Assembly: GCF_015326965.1 (NCBI RefSeq) | Contig: NZ_CP017659.1 | Span: 186,001 to 250,000, forward strand | Direction: 5' to 3' | DNA length: 64,000 nucleotides | Origin: Paenibacillus sp. JZ16 | GTDB taxonomy: Bacteria; Bacillota; Bacilli; Paenibacillales; Paenibacillaceae | Shown: piece after piece, positions 8,414-17,641 of the stretch | Layout: each line of letters begins with the position of its first letter | How positions within the stretch are numbered: position 1 is the stretch's first letter | Position numbers and translations under genes: made by a program | The notes under the pieces: generated by a model | The model's database searches: none | What the model saw: only the letters and a program-made list of their open reading frames with translations | What the model was told of the DNA's origin: nothing

Positions 8414-8469
8414 CTATGCCTGAAATTCATGGCTGTTCATGTTCACAACTAACATGTAAAAATATTTCG

Positions 8470-8497
8470 TTGTAATGTCAGCCAGCCCCCCTATACT
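8470..8497 (+). promoter_or_regulatory. Putative sigma-A promoter of yesM/yesN-type pair
   Basis: TTGTAA (8470-8475) and TATACT (8492-8497) are separated by 16 bp, about 40 bp upstream of the chosen kinase start at 8538. The boxes are near consensus but unproven. Confidence 0.5.
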
Positions 8498-8537
8498 AGA
8501 TGATAATAGATCGGTTGATACAAAATGGGGGGAACGC

Positions 8538-10295
8538 ATGAAACTTCAGGCTCCGGGCAAAGCATCGAAATGGTTTGTATATCAGAAAATCGTCATCGTT
8601 TTTATTCTATTATTACTTCCTCTCATCTCGATGAATATTTGGTTGAATTATAAGGGGATGTCCGTTACGAAGGAGTCCCTCTTGAACTCCGCGACGGCGG
8701 GCGCATCCTTCTATTCCAAACAGCTCGATAAAGAGATGTATTTTATCCGGAATTTACAGCTGCAGCTGTTAAATGACAAGGATCTGCAGAAGCTGAGCTT
8801 TCGGGGCAGCATGCTGGAAGACTATGAAGAGGTGGAGCTTATTGACCAGGTCAGGGATCGGCTTGCAACCCTCATGGTCTCCAGCGAGTACATTGTAAGC
8901 GCCGGTGTTTACGTAAAAGATATCGGGAAAACGATCTCCACCACAACGGGCGTAACCAACACGCCCAATAAGGAAATGGAACGGATATCTTCCATGATGT
9001 CGGTTATGCCCAAGCCTTCTTTTTACCGCAGCGGTGACCGGATTTTTCTGATTGAGACCGAAAACAACGGCGGCATCTGGTCCTACATCGAAATTTCCAG
9101 ATCCAAGCTGCTGGGGGCTTTAAGCGAAATTGCCAAGCTGTATCCGGAATCCGAAGTATTACTCGGGAGTAAAGAAGGGGGGACCATATTAACGACAGCT
9201 TCGCGGGATGATGAGTCATCCGAGATTTTGAGTCATATCCTGGACAATCCCAGCCCGGAACAAAGTGTATCGGGGACGGGGGAACTGGATGGCGTAGACT
9301 ATTTTATCATCCAGAATGAAGTTAGCGCGCTGCATCTGTCCCTGGTCATGTATGTGAACCAAAATGAAATCACGCGGCCTTTAAGCCAATTCATTACATG
9401 GTTTTATACGTTGTTTATTCTAGCGGTGACCGTCATGGTGCTCTATTCGTTCTCGGTTAATCTGATGATCCACAGGCCTCTGTCCAAGCTTGTCAAAGCC
9501 TTTCATATGATCGAAACCGATAATTTGAACATCATGATCGATTCCAGAAGCAAAGATGAGTTTCATTACGTATTTAACGGGTTCAACAGGATGGCGCATA
9601 AGCTCAAACATTCGATTGAGGAAAACTATGAGCAAAAATTAGCACTGCAGCACTCGCAGCTGAAACAGCTGCAGTCCCAGATCAATCCGCATTTTCTATA
9701 TAACAGCTTCTTCAATATTTATATGATGTGCAAGGTTGGAGACTCGGACAGCGCAGCGGAGCTCTCGCAAAAGCTCGGAAGCTACTATCAATACATCACG
9801 AGAAGCGGCTCCGACGAGGTTCCTTTCTATACGGAATACAAGCATGCTCTCGATTACTGCGAGATTCAAGGCATCCGCTTCTCGAACCGGATAACATATG
9901 AGCATAGAGAAATTTCGGGCATCCCTCCGTTCATTACCGTTCCGAGACTCATCATACAGCCTATTGTAGAAAATGCGTTTGAGCATGCGTTCGAAGACGG
10001 CATGGAGGAGGGGAAATTGTACATCAGCAGCGATTACCGGGAAGGACAATTGCGCGTGACGGTGGAGGATAACGGGAAGTTGCTAACGAATGACATGCTG
10101 CAGCGTTTGCAGGATAAGCTTGCGATGGATTCGAAGCATATTGAAAAAACAGGTTTGGTCAACGTGAACAACCGGCTTCAGCTTAAATACGGGCCAGGCA
10201 GTGGATTATTCATCTCGCGCAGCGCCTATGGCGGCTTAAAGGTGGATCTGATCATGATCATCGATGGGATAGAGGAGGGGCATCATCATGTATAG
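8538..10295 (+). CDS. YesM-family membrane sensor histidine kinase
   Basis: 585 residues from ATG 8538, preceded by GGGGGGAACGC; the frame is open further upstream without a better site. It has an N-terminal membrane helix (about residues 17-36), a large extracytoplasmic sensor region, a second helix near 290-315 (FITWFYTLFILAVTVMVLYS), a HAMP-like linker and the His_kinase box QLQSQINPHFLYNSFF with the phospho-acceptor His. An ATP-binding domain follows (PIVENAFEHAFEDG). It overlaps the response-regulator gene by 8 nt. YesM/YesN systems commonly sense extracellular oligosaccharides and activate adjacent LplABC-type importers, which fits the genes that follow. Confidence 0.92.
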   Translation: MKLQAPGKASKWFVYQKIVIVFILLLLPLISMNIWLNYKGMSVTKESLLNSATAGASFYSKQLDKEMYFIRNLQLQLLNDKDLQKLSFRGSMLEDYEEVELIDQVRDRLATLMVSSEYIVSAGVYVKDIGKTISTTTGVTNTPNKEMERISSMMSVMPKPSFYRSGDRIFLIETENNGGIWSYIEISRSKLLGALSEIAKLYPESEVLLGSKEGGTILTTASRDDESSEILSHILDNPSPEQSVSGTGELDGVDYFIIQNEVSALHLSLVMYVNQNEITRPLSQFITWFYTLFILAVTVMVLYSFSVNLMIHRPLSKLVKAFHMIETDNLNIMIDSRSKDEFHYVFNGFNRMAHKLKHSIEENYEQKLALQHSQLKQLQSQINPHFLYNSFFNIYMMCKVGDSDSAAELSQKLGSYYQYITRSGSDEVPFYTEYKHALDYCEIQGIRFSNRITYEHREISGIPPFITVPRLIIQPIVENAFEHAFEDGMEEGKLYISSDYREGQLRVTVEDNGKLLTNDMLQRLQDKLAMDSKHIEKTGLVNVNNRLQLKYGPGSGLFISRSAYGGLKVDLIMIIDGIEEGHHHV

Positions 10296-11631
10296 ACTGT
10301 TGATCGTAGACGACGAACCTGTCATCGTTAACGGCTTGGTTCAGCTATTTCAGGAGCATGCACAATTGGAACTGGATGTATGCAAAGCTTATTCCGCCAA
10401 GGAAGCGCTGGAGATTGCCATGAGAGTGAAGCTGGACATTCTCGTCAGCGATATACGAATGCCCCATAAGAACGGGCTTCAACTGATAGATGAAATTACA
10501 TACTATTGGCCGCATTGCCGAATCATTTTCTTGACCGGTTACAGTGAATTTGATTATGTACATGAAGCACTGCGAAAAAACGTGGATAATTACATCCTGA
10601 AAACCGAAGGAATCGATCCGATTTTTCAAGCTGTTCAAGAGGCCTCCTCAAAGCTTGATGAGGAGAATCGTCGCAGAATCCAGGCGGAAAAGGCAAAAGT
10701 GCATTTTCAAATCGCCGAGCCTCTGCTGAAACGGGAGCTGATACGTAAGGTATTGAAAGGAGAACCTGTTCATCGTTTATTGTCCGAGCCTCGCTATGAA
10801 GAAGTGGAGTTCCGCATTGATGTAGACCAGCCGGCATTCTTTATCATGGGAAGGATCAGGGGCGCAGCGGAGACGAAAACAAAGGATGTGGCGCAAGCTG
10901 TTCAGATGACGTTTATCAACGATTTGCCCTCCTCATTTACATGTGAGCATGCTGTTCTGGACGATGCCTTACAGGTATGGCTGCTGCAGCCGGATGCGGA
11001 GCTTCGGAATCGTTTTCGCGGGGATGAGCCGGAGTATGAGCTGCATTGGCACAGGTTTATATCCTATATGAAGGGCATCCTGGAGCTGGTTCAAAATGAA
11101 TGCGAGGAACTGCTCGGTGTTCATGTTTCTTTCGGGATATCCGGCAATCTGCTACATAAGTGGGATACCTCGGGGCAGCAGCTTGATGTTATACAATCCA
11201 TGCTGCAGTGCAGGGCTGCGCTTGGTCAAAATATGGTCATTGTGGACATTGAAAAGGCTAAAGAGCTTGAAGATAACGGGCGAGATTACGACCGGTTCAA
11301 GCAGGATGATATGAAATTCGATGTGATCGACCAGATCCATAACTATATTTTGGAGCATTTATCCGGGGACGTCTCCTTGACCGCGATTGCGGAGGAAGTC
11401 CATTTTAACCCGTCCTATCTGTCTCGCTACTACAAGCAGCTGACAGGGCAGAACCTGCTGGAGTATATCCAGTCGAAGAAGCTGGAGGGAGCGCTCCATC
11501 TGATGCTGCATACGAATATGAAACTGCAGGAGATTGCCACTCGGCTCGGATTCGAATCTGCTTCTTATTTCACGACATTTTTCAAGAAAAAGATGGGGGT
11601 TTCCCCTCAGGAATACCGAAATACCCAATAA
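10288..11631 (+). CDS. YesN-family response regulator with AraC output domain
   Basis: 447 residues. The receiver domain has the acidic pair DD (8-9), phospho-acceptor D55 in ILVSDIRMP, a Thr in IIFLTGYSEF and the conserved Lys in YILKTEG. A long middle region leads to a C-terminal AraC/XylS double helix-turn-helix (VSLTAIAEEVHFNPSYLSRYY and LQEIATRLGFESASYFTTFF, then GVSPQEYR). The start overlaps the kinase stop by 8 nt, so translation is coupled. It is the likely activator of the promoter just downstream at 11667-11696. Confidence 0.94.
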   Translation: MYRLLIVDDEPVIVNGLVQLFQEHAQLELDVCKAYSAKEALEIAMRVKLDILVSDIRMPHKNGLQLIDEITYYWPHCRIIFLTGYSEFDYVHEALRKNVDNYILKTEGIDPIFQAVQEASSKLDEENRRRIQAEKAKVHFQIAEPLLKRELIRKVLKGEPVHRLLSEPRYEEVEFRIDVDQPAFFIMGRIRGAAETKTKDVAQAVQMTFINDLPSSFTCEHAVLDDALQVWLLQPDAELRNRFRGDEPEYELHWHRFISYMKGILELVQNECEELLGVHVSFGISGNLLHKWDTSGQQLDVIQSMLQCRAALGQNMVIVDIEKAKELEDNGRDYDRFKQDDMKFDVIDQIHNYILEHLSGDVSLTAIAEEVHFNPSYLSRYYKQLTGQNLLEYIQSKKLEGALHLMLHTNMKLQEIATRLGFESASYFTTFFKKKMGVSPQEYRNTQ

Positions 11632-11666
11632 GTAAAAAAAGTGAAAGAGATGTAAAAAACTTAAAA

Positions 11667-11696
11667 TTGATAGCGCTTTCGGCCGGAATCTATAAT
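11667..11696 (+). promoter_or_regulatory. Sigma-A promoter overlapped by a cre-like CcpA site
   Basis: TTGATA (11667-11672), 18-bp spacer, TATAAT (11691-11696), placed 55 bp upstream of the lipoprotein gene. TGATAGCGCTTTCG (11668-11681) overlaps the -35 box and agrees with most positions of the Bacillus cre consensus, including the central CG. A CcpA dimer here would block RNA polymerase, which predicts catabolite repression of the transporter operon. The promoter is well supported and the cre is suggestive. Confidence 0.65.
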
Positions 11697-11751
11697 GAGA
11701 CGTAGGCAGCACGGATTTCAAGATTACGCCAGATAAAGGGGGAAAGCAATC

Positions 11752-13476
11752 ATGAGATGGATCAAACTAGCGAAGATGATGTTGATTAGCACGATGACGC
11801 TTTCGGTAATGGCTGCATGCTCGAATCAGGTAAAAGAATCTGAAGGGACGCCGGTCAAAACCTCTACAGAGGGTGCAAAAACCAATACAGCACCGCCCGA
11901 CCCTCTAGGCAAATATCCTGAAACGGTCACGGTCACGCAAGTGCTCGGCTACAATCCGCCGGAGGATCCGCGGACGCCGCAAGGGATTACACCTGAACAG
12001 AATGCTTACTTCAAAGATCTCAAAGATATGCTGAACATTGAGGTTCAGTACAAATGGACGGTGCCTTCCAGCCAGTTTGAACAGAAGTTTTCATTAGCCA
12101 TGGCTTCGGCGGATCTGCCGGATGTGATGGAACTGGACCAGAAGAACTTCGAGAAGCTGAAGAAGCAGGGGATGCTTGCCGATCTTACCCAAGCTTACAA
12201 CGACTTTGCTTCACCAGCACTGAAAAAGTACATGGAGTCTGACGGCGGATTTGCGATGAAGACGTTTACGTCGGAAGGCAAGCTGCTCGCGATTCCCGGA
12301 TTTGAGGATCCTTTCCTGTCTACCCAGCTGCTCTGGATCCGGAAGGACTGGCTCGACAACCTGAATTTGCAGTCGCCGCAAACCATGGATGAGCTGGAAC
12401 AGGTTGCAAGGGCTTTTGTGCAGCAGGATCCGGACCAAAACGGTAAAAGTGACACGTACGGTATCGCGATGCAGAAGAATCTGTTCTTCTGGGGCTTTGA
12501 CCTGAGAGGTTTCTTCAATGGATTTGGCGCTTATCCGTCCATCGGGGACAATCAGTCGGCCTGGATTAAGGACGACAGCGGCAAGCTTATACCTGGACTC
12601 ATTCAGCCGGAAGTAAAGACCGCCCTGGGCAAGCTTCAGTCCTGGTACAAGGAAGGAATTCTGGATAAGGAATTTGCCTTGAAGGACGAGAACAAGTCCG
12701 TTGAAGATATTACCGCAGGCAAGGTCGGCATTTCCTACGGCGAATGGTGGTATCCGAACTGGCCATTGAATCTCAATGTCGATAAAGATCCTAAGGCAGA
12801 ATGGATTGCCCTTCAAATTCCCGGGCTGGATGGACCCGGGAAGTCGATGGTGCCCAAAATTCGCAGCAACAAGCTCGTGGTCGTGAACAAAAAAATGAAG
12901 AATCCGGAAGCTGCCATTAAGATGATCAACTTCTACATCGAGATGGGCAACAAAAAGTACATGGATCAGAATAAAGCGGAAAAAGGATATGTATACAATT
13001 GGTTCAACCCACGGATTTATAATCCGGCCCAAATCGATACGATCTATACGGAAGTAAACAAAGCGCTTGACGCGAACCAATCGGAAATCACGCTGGATGA
13101 CGAGAACTACAAAAATGTGGCCGACGTCTTCAAAGCAACAAAGGATTACCTTGCCGGTAATACCGCAGATGCCTCGAAAGGCGTGAATTGGGGCCAGTAT
13201 TTCAGTCGGGCGGCGAAAGACGGCGGCTGGGGAATGACGCGTCAAATCAAAGAAAATGAGGCTTATGTGAACAATGAATTCTACGGCCTTCCTACAGCAA
13301 CGCAGGTGGAGAAGGGATCCCAGCTCGATAAACTGATGCAGGAAACCTTCACCAAGATCGTTATGGGTGCTTCGCTGGACGAATTTGATAAATTCGTTCA
13401 GAGCTGGAAGTCGCTTGGCGGCGATCAGATTACGCAAGAGGTCAACGATTGGTACGGCCAGCAGAGTGCCAAATAA
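11752..13476 (+). CDS. Extracellular sugar-binding lipoprotein of an LplA-type ABC importer
   Basis: 574 residues, ATG after AAAGGGGGAAAGC. A type II signal peptide ends in the lipobox SVMAACSN, so Cys23 would be lipidated after cleavage. The mature part is an extracellular solute-binding protein of the large Paenibacillus type: EQKFSLAMASADLPDVM near the N-terminus, TYGIAMQKN, a tryptophan-rich pocket (GEWWYPNWPLN) and the SKGVNWGQYFSRAAKDGG stretch near the end. It captures an unknown oligosaccharide and delivers it to the two permeases that follow. No ATPase gene is present; these importers normally share an MsmX-like ATPase encoded elsewhere. Confidence 0.93.
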   Translation: MRWIKLAKMMLISTMTLSVMAACSNQVKESEGTPVKTSTEGAKTNTAPPDPLGKYPETVTVTQVLGYNPPEDPRTPQGITPEQNAYFKDLKDMLNIEVQYKWTVPSSQFEQKFSLAMASADLPDVMELDQKNFEKLKKQGMLADLTQAYNDFASPALKKYMESDGGFAMKTFTSEGKLLAIPGFEDPFLSTQLLWIRKDWLDNLNLQSPQTMDELEQVARAFVQQDPDQNGKSDTYGIAMQKNLFFWGFDLRGFFNGFGAYPSIGDNQSAWIKDDSGKLIPGLIQPEVKTALGKLQSWYKEGILDKEFALKDENKSVEDITAGKVGISYGEWWYPNWPLNLNVDKDPKAEWIALQIPGLDGPGKSMVPKIRSNKLVVVNKKMKNPEAAIKMINFYIEMGNKKYMDQNKAEKGYVYNWFNPRIYNPAQIDTIYTEVNKALDANQSEITLDDENYKNVADVFKATKDYLAGNTADASKGVNWGQYFSRAAKDGGWGMTRQIKENEAYVNNEFYGLPTATQVEKGSQLDKLMQETFTKIVMGASLDEFDKFVQSWKSLGGDQITQEVNDWYGQQSAK

Positions 13477-13490
13477 TCTTTGAATGGCAG

Positions 13491-13537
13491 AACGGGAGGA
13501 TAAGCCTTTATGAAGTTGGCAGATTCCTCCCGTTTTA
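13491..13537 (+). terminator. Intra-operon hairpin between binding protein and permeases
   Basis: AACGGGAGGA (13491-13500) pairs perfectly with TCCTCCCGTT (13525-13534), followed by TT and AAA. The hairpin sits between the lipoprotein gene and the first permease and would act as a partial terminator or 3'-end stabiliser, giving more binding protein than permease. Confidence 0.65.
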
Positions 13538-13558
13538 AATGGACGGGGAGGTTCATCT

Positions 13559-14449
13559 GTGAGAACGCTGAAAAAAGAATATCTGCTGCATTTGATGTTG
13601 CTGCCTGGAGTTATCGTCACGTTAATTTATGCTTATGGGCCTATGGCCGGTCTCGTGATGGCTTTTCAACAGTTTGAGCCGCTGGCCGGGTTCTTCCACT
13701 CGGATTTCGTTGGCTTTGATAATTTTCGATATGTATTTGAACTGCCCGATTTCAAGCAGGTACTGTGGAACACCATTGTCATTTCCGTATTTAAAATGAT
13801 TTTGTTTTTACTGGTGCCTCTGATCCTGGCACTGCTTCTCAACGAAGTTACCCGAAGATGGTTCTCGCGCTTTATCCAATCCGCGATCTTCCTGCCATTC
13901 TTTCTGTCCTGGACGGTGCTTGGAGGCGTCATCATAGAATTGTTCTCCTTGAATGGTCCGGTAAACGGCTTGCTGGGTGCGCTCGATATGGAACCGATCA
14001 TGTTTATGCTGGATAACCACTGGTTCCGTGGGATCATTATCGGTTCGGACGTATGGAAAGGAATGGGCTATAACATGATTGTTATGCTCGCAGCCATAAC
14101 AGGAATCCATGCAACATTGTATGAAGCTGCAGAAGTAGACGGAGCGGGAAGATGGAAACAGATGATTCATATTACGCTTCCCGGCATGGCACCGATTCTC
14201 ATCCTGCTGGGTGTATTAAGTCTTGGCGGAATTCTCAATGCCGGTTTCGAACAGATTTTGATTATGTACAACCCGACGGTTTATGAAGGTGCGGATATTA
14301 TCGATACCTTCGTCTATAGACTCGGAATGTTCAGTCAGCAATTCGGACCTGCCGCCGCAGTCGGCTTCTTTAAATCCGTCATCTCCCTGGCACTCGTGGC
14401 TGTGACGTACTATGCGGCTTATAAATATAACAATTATCGGATCTTTTAG
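13559..14449 (+). CDS. Sugar ABC transporter permease (LplB-type)
   Basis: 296 residues, GTG start 6 nt after GGGGAGG. Six membrane helices are apparent, and the EAA loop YEAAEVDGAGRWKQMIHITL at about residues 190-210 docks onto the ATPase. The N-terminal KEYLLHLMLLPGVI and the YGPMAGLVMAFQ motif are typical of the LplB/YtePermease branch. It follows the binding protein after a hairpin and precedes the second permease by 20 nt. Together they form the membrane channel of the importer. Confidence 0.93.
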   Translation: MRTLKKEYLLHLMLLPGVIVTLIYAYGPMAGLVMAFQQFEPLAGFFHSDFVGFDNFRYVFELPDFKQVLWNTIVISVFKMILFLLVPLILALLLNEVTRRWFSRFIQSAIFLPFFLSWTVLGGVIIELFSLNGPVNGLLGALDMEPIMFMLDNHWFRGIIIGSDVWKGMGYNMIVMLAAITGIHATLYEAAEVDGAGRWKQMIHITLPGMAPILILLGVLSLGGILNAGFEQILIMYNPTVYEGADIIDTFVYRLGMFSQQFGPAAAVGFFKSVISLALVAVTYYAAYKYNNYRIF

Positions 14450-14469
14450 GCTGGAGTGGAGGTAGGAAA

Positions 14470-15357
14470 ATGCACAAACCAACGATCAGCAGAAGGCTGT
14501 TTGTAATCTTGAATACGCTGGTTCTATCCGCAATCACCTTGCTCGGCATCATTCCGTTCATTCATTTGCTCTCGATTTCGTTAAGCTCGAATACGGCGGC
14601 GATGGCGGGAGAAGTGAGGCTCTGGCCCGTCGGCTTCAACCTGGATGCTTACCGGTATTTGGGTGAAAAGGTGGAGTTTTTTCGATCGTTTCAGGTTTCG
14701 CTTACACGGGTTGTATTAGGAACGGCGGTGAATATGTTTTTGGTATTCATAACCGCATACCCCTTATCGAAATCCAATTATCAATTTAAGTTCCGAACGC
14801 CGTACGTGTGGTTTTTTGCCATTACGATGTTTTTCGGCGGGGGCTTGATTCCCACTTATATGATCGTAAAGAATACCGGCTTGATTGACTCCGTATGGGC
14901 GCTGATTCTTCCTGGGGCGCTCAATGTTTGGAACATGGTCCTCATGTTGAACTTCTTCAGAACGATCCCGAAGGAGCTGGAAGAGGCTGCAACGATTGAC
15001 GGCGCCGGACACTGGAGAATATTATGGCGTATCTACCTGCCGGTTTCCCTGCCGTCTATTGCAACGATCGGCTTGTTTACCATCGTGGGACACTGGAATG
15101 CCTGGTTTGATGGAATTCTATATTTGAATTCACCGGATAAATATCCGCTGCAAACCTATTTATCCACGCTCATTATGTCAATCAACTCCCAAATGACCTC
15201 GATATCGATCGAGCAGATCAAGGCGATGGAGAATTTGAGCGAGAAAACGCTCCGGACTGCCCAAATATTCATGGGAGCGCTGCCGATCATGGTCGTCTAT
15301 CCGTTCCTGCAGAAGTATTTCGTTAAAGGGATGACGGTTGGCAGCGTTAAAGAATAA
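14470..15357 (+). CDS. Sugar ABC transporter permease (LplC-type)
   Basis: 295 residues, ATG after GGAGTGGAGGTAGG. It has the second-permease architecture: six helices, the FFGGGLIPTYMIVKNTGLIDS segment in which a periplasmic loop enters helix 3, and the EAA loop LEEAATIDGAGHWRILWRIY at about 172-191. The C-terminus YPFLQKYFVKGMTVGSVKE is nearly invariant in this family. It partners the upstream permease. Confidence 0.94.
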   Translation: MHKPTISRRLFVILNTLVLSAITLLGIIPFIHLLSISLSSNTAAMAGEVRLWPVGFNLDAYRYLGEKVEFFRSFQVSLTRVVLGTAVNMFLVFITAYPLSKSNYQFKFRTPYVWFFAITMFFGGGLIPTYMIVKNTGLIDSVWALILPGALNVWNMVLMLNFFRTIPKELEEAATIDGAGHWRILWRIYLPVSLPSIATIGLFTIVGHWNAWFDGILYLNSPDKYPLQTYLSTLIMSINSQMTSISIEQIKAMENLSEKTLRTAQIFMGALPIMVVYPFLQKYFVKGMTVGSVKE

Positions 15358-15384
15358 GTGCTTGCAAAAAAGGAGAAGAATCGG

Positions 15385-16671
15385 ATGAATAAAGTTAAGG
15401 TTGCCCTCATCGGAGCAGGGCTGCGAGGCATCAATTATATGGAATATGCCCTGCTCCATCCCCATGAGCTTGAGGTGGTTGCCGTCGCGGAACCGAATCA
15501 GCAGCGGAGGGAACAGTTTAAAGCTAGGCATGGCCTTGAAGATTCGGCCTGCTTCGAGAATTGGAATGATTTCTTTGCAGGGCCCAAGCTTGCAGACGCG
15601 GTATTGATATGCACCCAGGATAAGCAGCATTTCGAGCCGACGATGCGGGCGCTGGAGGCCGGTTACCATGTGCTGCTGGAAAAGCCGATGTCTCCAGATC
15701 CCGAGGAGTGCATCCGGATGGGCGAGATGGCTTCGCAGGCCGGGCTGGTGTTTTCTATCTGTCACGTGCTGCGATATACGCCGTTTTTCACAACTTTAAA
15801 GGAACTGCTGGAGGGTGAGACCATTGGCCAATTGATGTCGATCCAGCATAACGAGAACGTGGGCTATTGGCATCAGGCGCACAGCTTTGTCCGGGGGAAT
15901 TGGCGTCGTAAGGAAGATTCCAGCCCTATGATTCTCGCCAAATCCTGTCATGATCTCGACATTTTGCTTTGGCTTGCCGACTCGGATTGCCTTCGTGTAT
16001 CCTCTTTTGGCTCACTGAGTCATTTTACGGCAGCGCAGGCACCGGAAGGCGCACCCAAGCGCTGTCTGGATGGATGCCCGGTCTCGGATCAGTGTTTCTA
16101 TTATGCGCCTGATCTATATTTGACAGAGGATACGAATTGGCCAACGTCGGCGATCAGTGATGATATGAGTTATGATGCCCGTTACAAGGCGTTGCTGGAG
16201 GGGCCATATGGCCGCTGCGTATACCATTGCGATAATAACGTTGTGGACCATCAGGTCGTCAATCTGGAATTTGCCAACACCGTGACGGCTGCATTTACGA
16301 TGAGTGCGTTTACGCGAGATGTCAGCCGCACGATCAAGCTGATGGGAACCCGCGGGGAAATCCGCGGCGCCATGGAGAAGAATGAGATCGAGATCATTCA
16401 CTTCGGCAGCGGCAAGATCGAGCGAATATCTTTTGAGGATAGAGGCGGGCATGTCGGACACGGCGGCGGTGATATGGGCCTGATCAAGGATTTTCTGAGA
16501 CTGGTGCAGTCAGGGGGAAACGATCAAGGGCTGACTTCGGCAAGCCGTTCCGTTCAAAGTCATCTCATGGCGTTTGCGGCTGAGCAGTCGAGAGTGGATG
16601 GAAAGGTCATCTCCCTAACGGAAATTGAGCAGCAGTTTAGCCCATCAATGAGCACGAAGTCCGGGAACTAA
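15385..16671 (+). CDS. Gfo/Idh/MocA family NAD(P)-dependent oxidoreductase
   Basis: 428 residues from ATG 15385, which follows AAAAGGAGAAGAATCGG. A Rossmann fold opens with VALIGAGLRG and continues to the family signature LLEKPMSPDPEEC, where the Lys of EKP is catalytic. The C-terminal alpha/beta domain contains LAKSCHDLDILLWL with the active-site His, and a cysteine group (KRCLDGCPVSDQC) found in a subset of the family. It would oxidise a sugar or cyclitol brought in by the upstream importer. It ends the operon, with a terminator directly behind. Confidence 0.92.
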   Translation: MNKVKVALIGAGLRGINYMEYALLHPHELEVVAVAEPNQQRREQFKARHGLEDSACFENWNDFFAGPKLADAVLICTQDKQHFEPTMRALEAGYHVLLEKPMSPDPEECIRMGEMASQAGLVFSICHVLRYTPFFTTLKELLEGETIGQLMSIQHNENVGYWHQAHSFVRGNWRRKEDSSPMILAKSCHDLDILLWLADSDCLRVSSFGSLSHFTAAQAPEGAPKRCLDGCPVSDQCFYYAPDLYLTEDTNWPTSAISDDMSYDARYKALLEGPYGRCVYHCDNNVVDHQVVNLEFANTVTAAFTMSAFTRDVSRTIKLMGTRGEIRGAMEKNEIEIIHFGSGKIERISFEDRGGHVGHGGGDMGLIKDFLRLVQSGGNDQGLTSASRSVQSHLMAFAAEQSRVDGKVISLTEIEQQFSPSMSTKSGN

Positions 16672-16685
16672 ATATGTAGATACTC

Positions 16686-16719
16686 AAGCCTGGTTGCTGC
16701 TGCAATCGGGTTTGTTTTG
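16686..16719 (+). terminator. Terminator of the sugar-uptake operon
   Basis: AAGCCTGGTTGC (16686-16697) pairs over 12 positions (three of them G-T) with GCAATCGGGTTT (16702-16713), followed by GTTTTG. A plausible end of the transporter-dehydrogenase transcript. Confidence 0.65.
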
Positions 16720-16847
16720 TATTCTAGAAAGGTAAGAGATATATCTGATTTATCTGAGCAAGTCGCCGTTCCCGAGTGGCTGGCTATGTTAAAATAAACC
16801 TAGAAATTCAGCCGAATTTCTTGAAGGTTTGCTTTAACTGTTAGGAG

Positions 16848-17378
16848 ATGACGATTATACGATATCTAAAAGATATTCAGGAGCCGGGGATGGGAACCTG
16901 GTATTTTGAAATTGATAACAACGGCACGGCATATAGGCAGATCGTTCTTTATGAGGATGGCAGCTGCATTACATCCAACCGGAAGCACGAATCCTCTCAT
17001 TTCATGCTGGCGGAGCATCCTCTTAATCCAGAGGAACCCTATTATTCAGAACTCAGTCAAGCTGCATTCGAGGAGCTTTGGTTGGAACAGCTGCAAGCCG
17101 GCATGGAGGACTGGCATCAGACCCAACGTTTATTTCCAGTCGGCGCTAAAGTGGAAGGGTTCATCGAGGCCTTTTTTCCGCAAGGCACATTGATTAACTT
17201 GTTGGAACCGCGGGCCGTAGGCTTGACTGACACGTGCGCTCTGGAGTCACGCTCCCCTGCTGAATGGATGTACCCTCGTTATCGGGTCATTGCCGAGGTA
17301 TCCGGTTACGATGAAGTAAACCAATGGGTGCTTCTTGTCAATGCTGAGCTTCCAGGAAGTCAGTTGGACGAGTCTTAA
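16848..17378 (+). CDS. Hypothetical protein, 176 aa
   Basis: The ATG at 16848 directly follows AGGAG, an unusually tight spacing, so initiation a few codons later is possible. The protein is soluble and acidic, with aromatic-rich strands (GTWYFEIDNNGTAYRQIVLYEDG, shown here in two parts: GTWYFEIDNN and GTAYRQIVLYEDG) and a C-terminal half containing ALESRSPAEWMYPRYRVIAE. I do not recognise the family. It is a single gene bounded by terminators on both sides. Confidence 0.58.
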   Translation: MTIIRYLKDIQEPGMGTWYFEIDNNGTAYRQIVLYEDGSCITSNRKHESSHFMLAEHPLNPEEPYYSELSQAAFEELWLEQLQAGMEDWHQTQRLFPVGAKVEGFIEAFFPQGTLINLLEPRAVGLTDTCALESRSPAEWMYPRYRVIAEVSGYDEVNQWVLLVNAELPGSQLDES

Positions 17379-17456
17379 CGCAGGATCCGCGTTCAGGATC
17401 ACCAGCCAATCGCGTTTTCTTTTACAAAGCGTAACCATCATATGTAGCTAAGGAAA

Positions 17457-17487
17457 CCACGAAAACCGTGTTTTTTTTTTTTTTTTT
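17457..17487 (+). terminator. Short hairpin followed by a 17-T run
   Basis: CCACG, loop AAAAC, CGTG, then 17 consecutive T residues (17471-17487). It is located 80 nt after the 176-aa gene. The stem is short but the T run is exceptionally long. Confidence 0.55.
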
Positions 17488-17641
17488 GCGACTTGGTCAT
17501 GCGTATAAAGCGTTTGGCTTGAATTGGATATAATTTGCTATGCTCGGGTTATCCTAATCTCAAGAGTATGTCTTTGAACGAATTCAAAATGCCCAGGTAC
17601 GGGTAATCATGTTTTATTCCAAGACGATACAGGAGGTTAGC

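Noticed and set aside
12211..13620. 469-codon open frame on the minus strand opposite the sugar-binding lipoprotein gene
   Set aside because: It is antisense to a gene with clear lipobox and domain signatures, has no ribosome site and no recognisable protein sequence; it reflects codon bias of the real gene.
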